Positions 32,914 through 41,880 of a stretch of DNA of 43,609 nucleotides are shown in pieces. The notes below the pieces were generated by a model, which had not been told where the DNA came from, did not search any database, and was given only the letters and a program-made list of their open reading frames with translations. Each line of letters opens with the position of its first letter. Position 1 is the stretch's first letter. The stretch lies in assembly GCF_000466685.1 (NCBI RefSeq), contig NZ_ANNG01000021.1, positions 1-43,609 on the forward strand, written 5' to 3'. Made by a program: the position numbers and the translations under genes. The DNA comes from Campylobacter concisus UNSWCS (GTDB taxonomy: Bacteria; Campylobacterota; Campylobacteria; Campylobacterales; Campylobacteraceae).

Positions 32914-34089
32914 TCATCGCCCACCCCTTCCAAAGTCCTCGTGGCAATAGTTGTTTCTTAGCATTTTCAAGTTGTCGCTATTTATTTTATTTCGCTTTGC
33001 TATCTCTTCAAATTTATCTCTTGCCATTAGCATATCTGTGATGATCTCTTTAAATTCGCCGTCATCTATATCAAATTTTGATTTTATCTCATAAAAAAGC
33101 TGGACCGATGGCAAGCTTTTAAAACCCACAAAATTTAAAGCATGGTTTTGTTTTGAGTAGATTATAGGTGTTGGTGTTATATCAAATGCAGGGGATAAAT
33201 TCCAGCTTTTTGTTTTTTCATCATATAGCACGCCGTGATTTCTTAGGTGATCGTCCGTGTTGCCAAATAAGCCGTTAAAAACCATACGTCGAAAAAGCTC
33301 TTTTTTGTTTTTACTATCAAGCACGCTAGCTAGATCGCAGTAGCTCTTATCGTTGCTTTCATCGCCATCTCTAACCCCAAGCAAGGTCATAGCTGACTTA
33401 TAGGGTATTCTCTTATCGCCGTTTCTGTCAAATCTTTTGACAAGCAAAGCCGTGCCTTTTGCTGTTTCAAAAAGCTCGCTTTGACATACGTTTATTTTTG
33501 CGATACTGGCAACATCTAACATAGTCTTTTCACTACGAGAAATTTGTCTATATTCATCTTTTATGGACGGAAATTTGACTATGTAAAGCTCATTGTCTTT
33601 TAATACGCTTGCCTTCGGTCTAGCCCCACCCAAGCTTCCGCTAGGTGCGAGCAAATTTTTAATATCACTTTCAAGGCTCTCACCACGCTCAATTCTTTGT
33701 GATGATATGCAAAGCTCGCTAATGTGAGTTAGCTTTGGAATATCGTTTGTAGCAGATACAAATTCGCACTCTTTTTCTATTCTGAGTGAGCCTATACGAA
33801 AATAGTCACTTACTCCTAGCATATATTCGCTTTCAGTAAGTTCGCTACCAGCTTTTCGCTTTTGGATTAGCTTGCCCCATCTATCTGGGCTTATATCACA
33901 AAACGCTCCCCATAGTTTTTTAGATACAAACTGGGAACTTTGCAGCGGTAAATTTGGATCTATTTCAAAGCCATTTTTTAACCACTCTTTATCGTATTCA
34001 AAATAATATGTTTCATTTCTGCCTACGGCATATACTTTAAGAAATCCTACAAGAACATCGTTGCTATATATTTTTAAAGCATCGCTCAT
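32914..34089 (-). CDS. hipA: HipA-type serine/threonine kinase
   Basis: 391 residues. The N-terminal HipA domain has GFLKVYAVGRNETYYFEYD; the nucleotide loop is PSGSLGGARPKA; KFPS gives the lysine; the catalytic loop is GNTDDHLRNHG and the metal site FDITP. HipA kinases phosphorylate tRNA synthetases and cause growth arrest, and are normally held by HipB. No HipB-like helix-turn-helix gene is adjacent on either side, so this is an orphan or one regulated from elsewhere. It ends convergently with the WYL gene (59-bp gap). Confidence 0.88.
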   Translation of the reverse strand: MSDALKIYSNDVLVGFLKVYAVGRNETYYFEYDKEWLKNGFEIDPNLPLQSSQFVSKKLWGAFCDISPDRWGKLIQKRKAGSELTESEYMLGVSDYFRIGSLRIEKECEFVSATNDIPKLTHISELCISSQRIERGESLESDIKNLLAPSGSLGGARPKASVLKDNELYIVKFPSIKDEYRQISRSEKTMLDVASIAKINVCQSELFETAKGTALLVKRFDRNGDKRIPYKSAMTLLGVRDGDESNDKSYCDLASVLDSKNKKELFRRMVFNGLFGNTDDHLRNHGVLYDEKTKSWNLSPAFDITPTPIIYSKQNHALNFVGFKSLPSVQLFYEIKSKFDIDDGEFKEIITDMLMARDKFEEIAKRNKINSDNLKMLRNNYCHEDFGRGGR

Positions 34090-34283
34090 AACTGCGTCCT
34101 GTAATTTTTATAAAAATTTGTAAGTATAATATATTTTTTAGATCATGTTTTAATTCTTCACATTTGAGAAAGAGTATGATCATAAAAAAATAAAAGCAAA
34201 ACGCAATAAGTTTGCTTTTATTTTTAAATTATGCTTATCAAAAATAATCCAAAATTTGTGGGATAAAATCACTTTGATTTTTT

Positions 34284-34568
34284 TTAATCAACATTCCCCC
34301 TGCTACCGACCCTTAAAACAAGAATTATAAGCTCATTTTCTCTCTTTTCATAGATGACCCTATATGTTCTAAGCCGTAGCCAATAACAACCCTCTAAACT
34401 ACCCTTAAGCCTTTTGATATTTCCGTTTTTTAACAAAATTCTTTCTTGATCGTCAGAAAAATTTTCTATAAAATCATTTAAAGATTTTATAATTTTAGCC
34501 GATTCGAAAAATCCAATATTATTAAAATCTTTTTTAACACTATTTTTAAATTTTAGCTCCCAACTCAT
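34284..34568 (-). CDS. RelE/ParE family toxin
   Basis: 94 residues. MSWELKFKNSVKKDFNNI, IKRLKGSLEGCYWLRLRTYRVIYEK and IILVLRVGSRGNVD are the RelE-fold strands with the basic and arginine residues (R in LRTYRVIYE) used for mRNA cleavage at the ribosome. Its start overlaps the antitoxin's end by 23 bp, the usual arrangement. Confidence 0.88.
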   Translation of the reverse strand: MSWELKFKNSVKKDFNNIGFFESAKIIKSLNDFIENFSDDQERILLKNGNIKRLKGSLEGCYWLRLRTYRVIYEKRENELIILVLRVGSRGNVD

Positions 34569-34800
34569 TTATATATCTCTCCATATCAGCACTTGATATA
34601 ATGGTGTCATTTTTATCATTTAACCTCCTTGTGGCAACGGTCATATCTAAAAAATCAAGATAATACTCAACCGCATCGGCGACTAGGCAACTCCTAGTTT
34701 TACCTAGCTCTTTTGCAATATTATCCACCTCCTTTTTTAAATAAGTATCAAGCGTGATGCTTATTTTTGTCGCTCTGATATCCTTAACTCCTTCAGTCAT
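34546..34800 (-). CDS. Ribbon-helix-helix antitoxin
   Basis: 84 residues from the ATG at 34800, which follows GGAGGAG; a longer frame to 34866 has no such site. ATKISITLDTYLKKEVDNIAKELGKTRSCLVADAVEYYL is a ribbon-helix-helix DNA-binding domain. The acidic C-terminus should wrap the toxin. It likely represses its own promoter upstream at 34801-34870. Confidence 0.85.
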   Translation of the reverse strand: MTEGVKDIRATKISITLDTYLKKEVDNIAKELGKTRSCLVADAVEYYLDFLDMTVATRRLNDKNDTIISSADMERYINELGAKI

Positions 34801-35041
34801 AAAAATACTCCTCCATTGTCCTTTTCGTTTCATAGATGTTATAGCATAAAGTAGGATAAAAATCAATATAAAATAGAATATTATTGTCTTATTTTAATAA
34901 GAACATATAGACATATCGGTGTATTTTTTTAAGATTTTTCTATTTAGCAACAAAATTATGCGACTTATAAAAATTACATAATTCCTTAAAAACATAAAGA
35001 GGACTCGGTGTCGTGAAAAAATGTTTAATGCCGAGTTTACA

Positions 35042-35069
35042 GACTCAAACAAGCCACTTTGTTTGATCG
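35042..35069. other. Tyrosine-recombinase core-site-like palindrome
   Basis: TCAAACAA (35045-35052) and TTGTTTGA (35059-35066) form a perfect inverted repeat around the 6-bp centre GCCACT. Two arms of about 11 bp with a short centre are what Xer and integrase core sites look like, and it lies 26 bp past the recombinase stop codon. A terminator is the alternative, but no T run follows. Confidence 0.4.
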
Positions 35070-35091
35070 ACTCCGTCTAAAATTTAGCTAC

Positions 35092-36120
35092 TTATTTGGT
35101 TTGATTTACATCGTGTATAGTTTGTTTTGTATGTTCTATCCGCCTCATCTCTTTTTTTACCATATCCCCAGTAGCGTCTGCATAGATCATTGTTGTCTGT
35201 ATCTTTTTGTGCCTAAGGGCTTTTTGTATAACTCCCAAGTTTGTATTTTTCTCGACCATATTCATGGCAAACGAGTGCCTTAATATATGGCAACCCCTTT
35301 TATTTACTATGCCACATTTTCTATATATACGCTCTAGTAAAGTATATACGCATTGCCTAGAAATAGGCTTGTCGCCGTTTTTATTTGTAAAGATATAGCT
35401 TTCAGGTGGGTATATGCCAGATAGCCTCTCAAAATCATCTTCTATATGGCTTTTTGGTATATATGCCGTTTGATACTCTCCACCCTTGGCTAGTATATTT
35501 ATATCGTAAAATTCGCCGTCGTCACTCTCTTGAAAGTCACAAAATTTAAGATTTAGTGCTTCGCTTATTCTTAGCCCACTTTTTAGCATTAGTTTTATAA
35601 GCAACGAATTTCTGTAATTTTTAATGTATCTATATTCAGGTTTTTTAACCAGCTTATTTTCTATATAGTCTAAAATTTTATCCCTCTCGCCCTCTTTCAT
35701 AAAATTTTCAAATTTATTTACTTTTTTCTTAGCGATCTTGTAACCATCTAATATTTTCTCTAAATCTATAAGCTTATCGTTATTATTAGTAATATACTTA
35801 AAGAAAATCTTTAAAATAGTTAAATAACTAATCTTTGTTGAGCTTGATACACTTTTAGCTCTATTAGCAATCTTTTTATGTTGTTTCTTTCTATATAAGT
35901 CATCTAACCATATAAAATAATCAGTTATATGCTTTTGATTTAGATTATTAAAGCTAATAACGTCATTATTCTCATAACAAAACTCTACAAAGCCGTCAAG
36001 ACAATTTCTATATGTATTAATTGTGTTAATGCTCTTGTCTGCTATCTTATTATAAGAAATGAAACTATCTCTATAATTCGCCATCTCGTCTGCAAAGTCT
36101 AATTTCTCATTATTTTTCAT
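35092..36120 (-). CDS. Tyrosine recombinase (Xer/integrase family)
   Basis: 342 residues; AAGGAG before the ATG. An N-terminal SAM-like DNA-binding domain (SINTINTYRNCLDGFVEFC) is followed by the catalytic domain with SGLRISEALNL (R), HILRHSFAM (H-x2-R), LRHKKIQTTMIYA (H and Y). All residues of the active site are present. It is probably the integrase of an integrative element or a XerT/XerD-like protein. The long AT-rich gap 36121-36408 to the divergent fic gene holds no ORF and presumably both promoters. Confidence 0.88.
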   Translation of the reverse strand: MKNNEKLDFADEMANYRDSFISYNKIADKSINTINTYRNCLDGFVEFCYENNDVISFNNLNQKHITDYFIWLDDLYRKKQHKKIANRAKSVSSSTKISYLTILKIFFKYITNNNDKLIDLEKILDGYKIAKKKVNKFENFMKEGERDKILDYIENKLVKKPEYRYIKNYRNSLLIKLMLKSGLRISEALNLKFCDFQESDDGEFYDINILAKGGEYQTAYIPKSHIEDDFERLSGIYPPESYIFTNKNGDKPISRQCVYTLLERIYRKCGIVNKRGCHILRHSFAMNMVEKNTNLGVIQKALRHKKIQTTMIYADATGDMVKKEMRRIEHTKQTIHDVNQTK

Positions 36121-36408
36121 AAAATTCTCCTTTTATTTTACATAATAGTCTGTTATGTAAAATATTTTTTACTATTTATCACAAGGGCTAATTTTTTAAA
36201 CGCTCTTATTTTTTATAATTATTATGTAAATATATTTAGAGATTATATCATAATAGATTGTATTGTCAAGTAATAAAAGATATATTTTTATTTAAAATAT
36301 TATTTTTAATAAAATGCTAAATATTATAGAGTTTTGTATTGATTTTTTTATTATTATTAGCTATATTATTATAAATTTAGTTTTAAACTTTTAAAAGGTA
36401 GTTTGACT

Positions 36409-37197
36409 ATGAAAAAAGTTTCGTCTCTTGAAATTTTACTATATGAAAAGAGAAATAATATAAAAAATGGCTTTTATTATTTAAATCAAATAGCTTTTGC
36501 ATATAACTCTAACCATATTGAGGGTTGTCGTTTGACAAAAGAGCAAACAAGACATATTTATGAAACAAGCTCATTTTTTTCTGAAAAAGATGGTGAAGAG
36601 ATAAAAATAAATGATGTTATAGAAACTAGAAACCATTTCAAGGCATTTGACTTTATATTAGAAAAAAATTACGAGCCTATCACGCAAGATTTTTTAAAAG
36701 AGCTTCATAGAATTTTAAAGAGTGGGACTAGCGATGATGTAATAGGCGACTATAAGAAAATAGCAAATTATATAGGGGATTTTTCAACCACTAAACCAAA
36801 ACAAGTTATGCAAGAGATAGAAAGGCTACTTAGTGAATATACTATAAAAACTAATATAGATATAAAAGATATTATAGATTTTCATTATAAATTTGAAAGA
36901 ATACACCCATTTGAAGATGGCAATGGTAGAATTGGTAGGTTAATAATGTTTAAAGAGTGCCTAAAAAATGGCATTATCCCTTTTATAATAGATGTAGGGC
37001 ACCAGGCATTTTACTATCGTGGGCTTAAAAATTATGAGAACCAAAAAGGATTTTTAATAGATACTTGTTTGTCTTGCCAAGATGAATACGAGGCTATTTT
37101 AAAAGACTATATCGATGGTGCAAGCATTGATTTGAATGAAGCATATTCTACACTTAAAAAAGTTATGTCAGGATTTGGGACAAAAATAGATGGTTAG
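36409..37197 (+). CDS. fic: Fic domain AMP-transferase with inhibitory helix
   Basis: 262 residues. I prefer the ATG at 36409 (AAAAGG at 36394-36399) to a TTG at 36403. The Fic motif HPFEDGNGRIGR is complete, including the catalytic histidine. Near the N-terminus AYNSNHIEGCRLT contains S-x3-E-G, the inhibitory motif whose glutamate blocks ATP, so this is a class II Fic protein that restrains itself. It probably transfers AMP to a target protein such as a topoisomerase. It is followed by a zeta-like gene after 83 bp. Confidence 0.9.
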   Translation: MKKVSSLEILLYEKRNNIKNGFYYLNQIAFAYNSNHIEGCRLTKEQTRHIYETSSFFSEKDGEEIKINDVIETRNHFKAFDFILEKNYEPITQDFLKELHRILKSGTSDDVIGDYKKIANYIGDFSTTKPKQVMQEIERLLSEYTIKTNIDIKDIIDFHYKFERIHPFEDGNGRIGRLIMFKECLKNGIIPFIIDVGHQAFYYRGLKNYENQKGFLIDTCLSCQDEYEAILKDYIDGASIDLNEAYSTLKKVMSGFGTKIDG

Positions 37198-37280
37198 ATC
37201 TAAAAATTTCCCAGAAAAAAGTTCAAATGTGTAAATTTAGGCTTTTTGGCTTTAAAATTTAAAAGAGTAAAGAGATAAAA

Positions 37281-37916
37281 ATGGACGATCAAAAGAAATT
37301 ATATATATTTGCAGGTGTAAATGGTGCAGGAAAATCTACTTTTTATATTAACCAGCTAGAAGCAGATTCTGTCATCTATGGTGCAAGGATAAATTCTGAT
37401 GAAATCGTTAGAGAATTTGGCGACTGGCAAAACCCCAAAGATCAAAATAGAGCTGGCAGGCTTGCGCTAAAGCTTAGAAAATCTTACATTGAGCGCGGAA
37501 TAGATTTTAATATAGAAACTACTCTTAGCGAACATAGCATGGTTAAATTTATACAAGAAGCAAAAGAGGCTGGCTACTATATTACCCTTTATTATGTTGG
37601 CTTAAATAGCATCGAACTCTCAAAACAACGAGTGACCATAAGAGCAGCAAGAAATGGACACTCTATTGATGAGGCAACACTTGAAAGGCGTTTTTCGCAA
37701 AGTTTTGAAAATTTAGCCCACATTATCCCAACATGCGATGAAATTTATTTTTTTGATAATAGTGAGTTGATCGAGGATAGAGAAAAACAAAAGTTTTCAA
37801 ATTTAAATTTTATCGCTAAAAAGCAAGATGGCACAATCACCATTTATTCGCCTAATAAAATAGAATGGTTTGAAAACGTTATAAAAAACAGCAAATTAAA
37901 GAATATTATAAAATAA
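37281..37916 (+). CDS. Zeta-toxin-like P-loop kinase
   Basis: 211 residues. Walker A is AGVNGAGKSTF (12-22); RINSDEIVREF and FNIETTLSEHS are zeta-toxin signatures (substrate and catalytic regions), and NGHSIDEATLERRF the lid. Zeta toxins phosphorylate UDP-N-acetylglucosamine and block wall synthesis. No epsilon-type antitoxin is recognisable, but the 85-residue gene directly after may be its partner. Confidence 0.8.
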   Translation: MDDQKKLYIFAGVNGAGKSTFYINQLEADSVIYGARINSDEIVREFGDWQNPKDQNRAGRLALKLRKSYIERGIDFNIETTLSEHSMVKFIQEAKEAGYYITLYYVGLNSIELSKQRVTIRAARNGHSIDEATLERRFSQSFENLAHIIPTCDEIYFFDNSELIEDREKQKFSNLNFIAKKQDGTITIYSPNKIEWFENVIKNSKLKNIIK

Positions 37917-37935
37917 AATCAGAAAGGAAAGAACA

Positions 37936-38193
37936 ATGGCATTAAAAAAGATAGAGCTTCCAGACGAGTTTTTGGCAAAGCTAGGTGCGACAAAAAGTCC
38001 AAAAGAGTTGGGCGAGATAGTGGAAAGTTATGTAGTAGCAGGGATGGAGTGTGTTAGATTTCCAAAGGATAATATAATGCTTTATAACGTTATTTTAGAT
38101 CTCGCAACAAGGCTTGGCAAAGAGAAAGAGGCTAATGCTTTGATAAAAGAAGCTCTCAAAGAGATAAATCAGAAAATTTTGAGTGAGTTGTAA
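37936..38193 (+). CDS. Small partner of zeta-like kinase
   Basis: 85 residues, helical and acidic (PDEFLAKLGATKSPKELGEIVES, then LGKEKEANALIKEALKEIN). AGAAAGGAAAG precedes the ATG; 19 bp after the kinase gene. Unknown family. Size, charge and position suggest an antitoxin. The 167 bp after it (38194-38360) are nearly all A/T and hold no gene. Confidence 0.65.
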   Translation: MALKKIELPDEFLAKLGATKSPKELGEIVESYVVAGMECVRFPKDNIMLYNVILDLATRLGKEKEANALIKEALKEINQKILSEL

Positions 38194-38360
38194 AATTAGT
38201 TAAAAATATTGACTAATATAGTATTCTTAATATAAAAAAATAATTTTATTTAAATTTACAATTATTTGTATATTAAAAAATAAAAAAACAATATTTTTTA
38301 ATAATTTACTAGTTTTTATAATAATTAAACATATTATTAAATAAAAATAAAAGATATTTA

Positions 38361-39563
38361 ATGAAAAAAACATATATTTTAAAAAACAAAGACGTAGATG
38401 TTTTAGAATTTAATGTTTGTTTTGAAAAAGAGATATTTAGGGGCGTCGAAAAGGAAATGGCCTATCTACTTGACGTTAAAGTTTTACGTCAGGATATAGT
38501 TCCGTTTGAAATAAAAAATAGTCCAAAAAACATAAAGGGGTCGCTAGAGAACTGGATTAGAAATAGAAAAATCCCAAAAAATAGAGAATTTGTTAATGAA
38601 ATTCTAGCTAGTAGCGGTATAACAAGAGAAGATAATTTTATGGCCTATATCAACATATCCTTTGGGCTTTCTCTTAATGATTGCTATTGGGTGGTATCAA
38701 ACGAGAAAGACTACAAATGGTCTGATTATAATTTATATAGCAACTCTTTTAATGAAACACTTACATTAGTTGCCTTTACTGGCATATCAACAAGACTAAA
38801 AGAGCTATCTGTTTCTCCAGAATTAACAACAAATGGCATGCTAAAGAAATGTTGGCATAAAAATGAAAGTAGTGGCAAGATTGAACTATATAAAGGTAGC
38901 AATACAAAAAGCACAGAAGGCGGATATGAAGCATATTGTGAATATTATATGGCTCAAATCGCAAAAGCACTAAATTTAAATGCAATAGACTATGATCTAG
39001 TCGCTTTTAAAAAAGAAATTATAAGTTCTTGTGAGCTTTTTACCAGTGAAAAGTATGGCTATTTACCAATTTACTACTGCTTAGACAAGAGCGATATAAA
39101 GTCAGATAAACTAAGTTTAATGAAAAAAATAGAAGAAATTTATGGCAAAGAAGCATTTGAGGACATAATGCTCTTTGACGCTTTAATACTAAATACAGAT
39201 AGACATTTAGGTAATTTTGGCATGTTAATAGATAATGAAAGCCAAAATCTAATTAAGGCAGCACCGATCTTTGATAATGGTCTATCCTTTTTAAATTTTA
39301 TAGTTCAGGAAGAATTGAAAAACATAGATAGCTTGATGGAGGATAAAATAAGCTGGTTTGAGTTAAATTTTGATGATCAGGCCAAGATGTTTGCTATGCC
39401 AAGGCACATAGGACGACTTGAAAAGTTATCTAATTTTAAGTTTGAGCGACATGAATTTTATAACCTAGATGAAGAGGTCTTACGAGTGGCAGAAAATTTC
39501 ATATCAAAGAGAAGCCAGGTGATATTAAATATGGCTATTGATACTCTAAATAAATTAAGCTAA
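38361..39563 (+). CDS. HipA-fold kinase (CtkA-like)
   Basis: 400 residues. The HipA-type catalytic loop is LILNTDRHLGNFGML and the metal loop PIFDNGLSF; IELYKGSN near 175 may give the ATP-binding lysine. There is no classical HipA N-terminal domain; the first 150 residues are unrelated. This layout recalls the Helicobacter kinase CtkA and similar HipA-like kinases of mobile elements. No adjacent helix-turn-helix antitoxin. Target unknown. Confidence 0.7.
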   Translation: MKKTYILKNKDVDVLEFNVCFEKEIFRGVEKEMAYLLDVKVLRQDIVPFEIKNSPKNIKGSLENWIRNRKIPKNREFVNEILASSGITREDNFMAYINISFGLSLNDCYWVVSNEKDYKWSDYNLYSNSFNETLTLVAFTGISTRLKELSVSPELTTNGMLKKCWHKNESSGKIELYKGSNTKSTEGGYEAYCEYYMAQIAKALNLNAIDYDLVAFKKEIISSCELFTSEKYGYLPIYYCLDKSDIKSDKLSLMKKIEEIYGKEAFEDIMLFDALILNTDRHLGNFGMLIDNESQNLIKAAPIFDNGLSFLNFIVQEELKNIDSLMEDKISWFELNFDDQAKMFAMPRHIGRLEKLSNFKFERHEFYNLDEEVLRVAENFISKRSQVILNMAIDTLNKLS

Positions 39564-39650
39564 TCTTAAATTTTTTAACATAAAAATACAAATATGACTA
39601 CTATTTTTTTAAAAAAAATCAATTTTTTATAAAGTCTTTTTTTTATTTTT

Positions 39651-39960
39651 TCAATTTTAGGTCGTAGAATTCACTATAAATTTTTAAAAAATAGCTATTT
39701 TGCTTTTGGGGGTCCAATGGACCCCCAAATAATAAAAATTATTTTTCAATAAATACTTTTTTTAAATTTTTATATTTTTTAGTCGTAAAGTTTTAAAAAA
39801 TATTACTAAAATTATGTTGTTTTTTTGCGGGTCCATTAGACCCGCAAACTATAAAAATTATCTTTTCATAAAAATAATCTATATTTTTTGATTTTCTAGA
39901 TAGTACAAATTTTAAATATTTTTTCAAATTTTTAATTTTAGGTCGTGAAATTTAACAAAA
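39651..39960. repeat. Repeated units with two strong hairpins
   Basis: The 39564-40212 gap is AT-rich and without genes. TTAGGTCGT-type segments stand at 39656, 39778 and 39937. After the first, TTTGGGGGTCC/GGACCCCCAAA (39705-39729) is a perfect 11-bp hairpin; after the second, TTTGCGGGTC/GACCCGCAAA (39824-39848) a 10-bp one. Each is followed by an AATAAAAATTAT-like or CTATAAAAATTAT stretch, so the unit is duplicated at about 120 bp. This could be an origin region or tandem terminators ahead of the replication gene. Confidence 0.65.
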
Positions 39961-40091
39961 ATCACTTGTGAGTATTACATACTCTCAAATTAAATTTAAG
40001 GGCAGCCCAAAAAACACCTGTTATGGAAAAAAATTATATAGCAAAAATTATTTATAATTTTGATTTAAACCATACTTTTAAAATAAAAATA

Positions 40092-40150
40092 TTTTTTTCT
40101 GGGAAAAAATTTTCTAATATAATAAATTTTGTATCATTTTTTGGGAAAAA
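40092..40150. repeat. Repeat flanking rep-PIN pair, left copy
   Basis: It contains CTGGGAAAAAATTTTCTAATAT, AAATTTTGTATCA and TTTTTTGGGAAAAA. A similar stretch is at 41826-41880 (TTTTTTGGGAAAAAATTTTA, then CAAATTTTGTG and TTTTTTTGGGA). TTGGGAAAAATT also recurs at 41475. Iteron-like. Confidence 0.55.
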
Positions 40151-40212
40151 TTAAGTAGGCAATAAGGCGAAAAAATGTAAATTTGTGTCAAAAAATGAAA
40201 AAAAGGACAAAT

Positions 40213-41067
40213 ATGGCAAGAGAGATTATAGATCTTGAAAAATCTCGTTCTACGAGTGCCAGGCTTTACAATCGTACGCAAGAGATAGTAGATAGCCAAA
40301 CAGGTGAAGTAAAAACGATAGTAACGAGTTTTTTACAAAAAGAACAGTCAAAAGATGCCTTTATAAAGGTATTTGTTGAAAACTTAGACTTTTTAGTTGA
40401 AAATCTTTCAAACAATGCCAGAACGGTTTTTTTAGTGATGATAAAAAATGTCAATTATAAAAATATCTTTAAATATGATAGTGATTTTGTCAAATACTTT
40501 GAAGAGAGAAAGATTCTGGCAAAATCAAGTGTATATCGTGCCTTGAAAGAGTTAGAAGATAAGCAGGCAATTTTTAAAATCAGTGAAAATGACAAGGATA
40601 AATTCGACATTATAGGCAAAAACTCATTTATGCTCAACCCACAAATCGTAGGCAAAGGCTCAATAAAAGACCTCAAACAGCTAAGGCAAACGACTGTTAA
40701 AACATTTAATTTCGAAACGCTCGAAATGACAAAAGAAATTTTAACTGATGCAGCCTATGATGGATTTGACAAGGTTTTGGCAGCCCCCGATGATTTTCAA
40801 ATAGATAGCGTAAAACAGATCCAACATTCAGCAAATAAGAGTGAGACTGAGATCGTGATATCAAAAAAACATGATGAGGAGCCAGCCGAGGACAAGCCAG
40901 AAGCCATCGAGGTAAAATCTGAAACAACAAATGAAGCAGCAAGCGGCATAGAGAGCGATATTGCTGATATTATGAAATTTGTTGGAGCGTTTAAGGGTGA
41001 TTTTAAAGGTGATGCTAAGTCACTTAGGGCTGTTAAATCAGACGAACTAAACCAAAGGGATGAATAA
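40213..41067 (+). CDS. Plasmid replication initiator (RepL-like)
   Basis: 284 residues from the ATG at 40213 (AAAAGGA upstream), preferred to the frame start at 40183. The N-terminal half has a winged-helix core: NNARTVFLVMIKNVNYKNIF and LAKSSVYRALKELEDKQAIFKISE, then NSFMLNPQIVGKGS, as in RepL-type plasmid replication proteins found on Campylobacter plasmids. The C-terminal 100 residues are acidic and disordered (EEPAEDKPEAIEVKSE). The surrounding GGGAAAAAT repeats could be its binding sites. It ends on TAATG with the PIN gene. Confidence 0.65.
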   Translation: MAREIIDLEKSRSTSARLYNRTQEIVDSQTGEVKTIVTSFLQKEQSKDAFIKVFVENLDFLVENLSNNARTVFLVMIKNVNYKNIFKYDSDFVKYFEERKILAKSSVYRALKELEDKQAIFKISENDKDKFDIIGKNSFMLNPQIVGKGSIKDLKQLRQTTVKTFNFETLEMTKEILTDAAYDGFDKVLAAPDDFQIDSVKQIQHSANKSETEIVISKKHDEEPAEDKPEAIEVKSETTNEAASGIESDIADIMKFVGAFKGDFKGDAKSLRAVKSDELNQRDE

Positions 41068-41465
41068 TGAAAGTCTTTTTTGACCTAAATATTATTATTG
41101 ATATTATTGATACTGATAGAGCAAATAACCAAAAAGCTGTTGCACTCATGCAAAATTTAATGCGAAATGGCACTGACATTGTTATTAGTGAAGATAGTAT
41201 TAGCACACTTTATTACAATTTACGTCATTCAAAGCAAAAACAGCTTATATTGCTTGACTTTCTAGAAGTGATAACTCAAAAATGGCAGCTAGCAAGCTTT
41301 GGCGTCGAAACAATAAAGAAGGCTATAAAGTACTCTAAAAATTCTAATGCCGACCTGGAGGATGCATTGCAATATTTTTGCGCAGATAAAGAAGGCTGCG
41401 AAGTTATATACACGTGTGATAAAAACTTTCCAAAAATTGCTATTGCTGTAAAAAATTATGATTAA
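41067..41465 (+). CDS. PIN-domain protein (VapC-like toxin)
   Basis: 132 residues. MKVFFDLNIIIDIID has the first acidic residue of PIN nucleases; SEDSISTLYYNLR the second region; NADLEDALQYFCA and VIYTCDKNFPK the last acids. It should cleave RNA. Its start overlaps the rep stop by one base; no VapB-type antitoxin is next to it, unless the acidic C-terminus of the Rep protein plays that part, which is speculation. Confidence 0.75.
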   Translation: MKVFFDLNIIIDIIDTDRANNQKAVALMQNLMRNGTDIVISEDSISTLYYNLRHSKQKQLILLDFLEVITQKWQLASFGVETIKKAIKYSKNSNADLEDALQYFCADKEGCEVIYTCDKNFPKIAIAVKNYD

Positions 41466-41825
41466 TTATAATTTCTTGGGAAAAATTTCGCTAGTGTGGT
41501 TAAATTTTTCCCACACAGAAAACCATTTTTCCCAGGTATGGGAAAATATAAAATGGCTACGGTCCACGAAATTACCGCACTTTAAGACCATTTTTTATAG
41601 CGTTTTCCCTTCTTATTCTTTTCTTTTTGTCGGAACCAAAAATAAGGTAAATCAAAAGTAAATAACTTTTGAACTTTTATAATTGTGCTATTAATTTTTT
41701 GCAAGCAAAAAATTCGCACAAAAACAAAACACCAAAAAAGAAAACCTATTATCATTGGATTATTTTATGGTTTTTGCTTTTTTCTTTAATGTAAGTACTT
41801 TTTTACAAATGGAGGGCAGTATTTG

Positions 41826-41880
41826 TTTCTTTTTTTGGGAAAAAATTTTATATAAGATCAAATTTTGTGTTTTTTTGGGA
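41826..41880. repeat. Repeat flanking rep-PIN pair, right copy
   Basis: Partner of 40092-40150, same order of GGGAAAAAATTTT, AAATTTTGT and TTTTTTGGGA segments. Confidence 0.55.

Noticed and set aside
41458-41661. 67-residue ORF after the PIN gene
   Set aside because: No ribosome-binding site, and it crosses the GGGAAAAAT repeats with odd composition.
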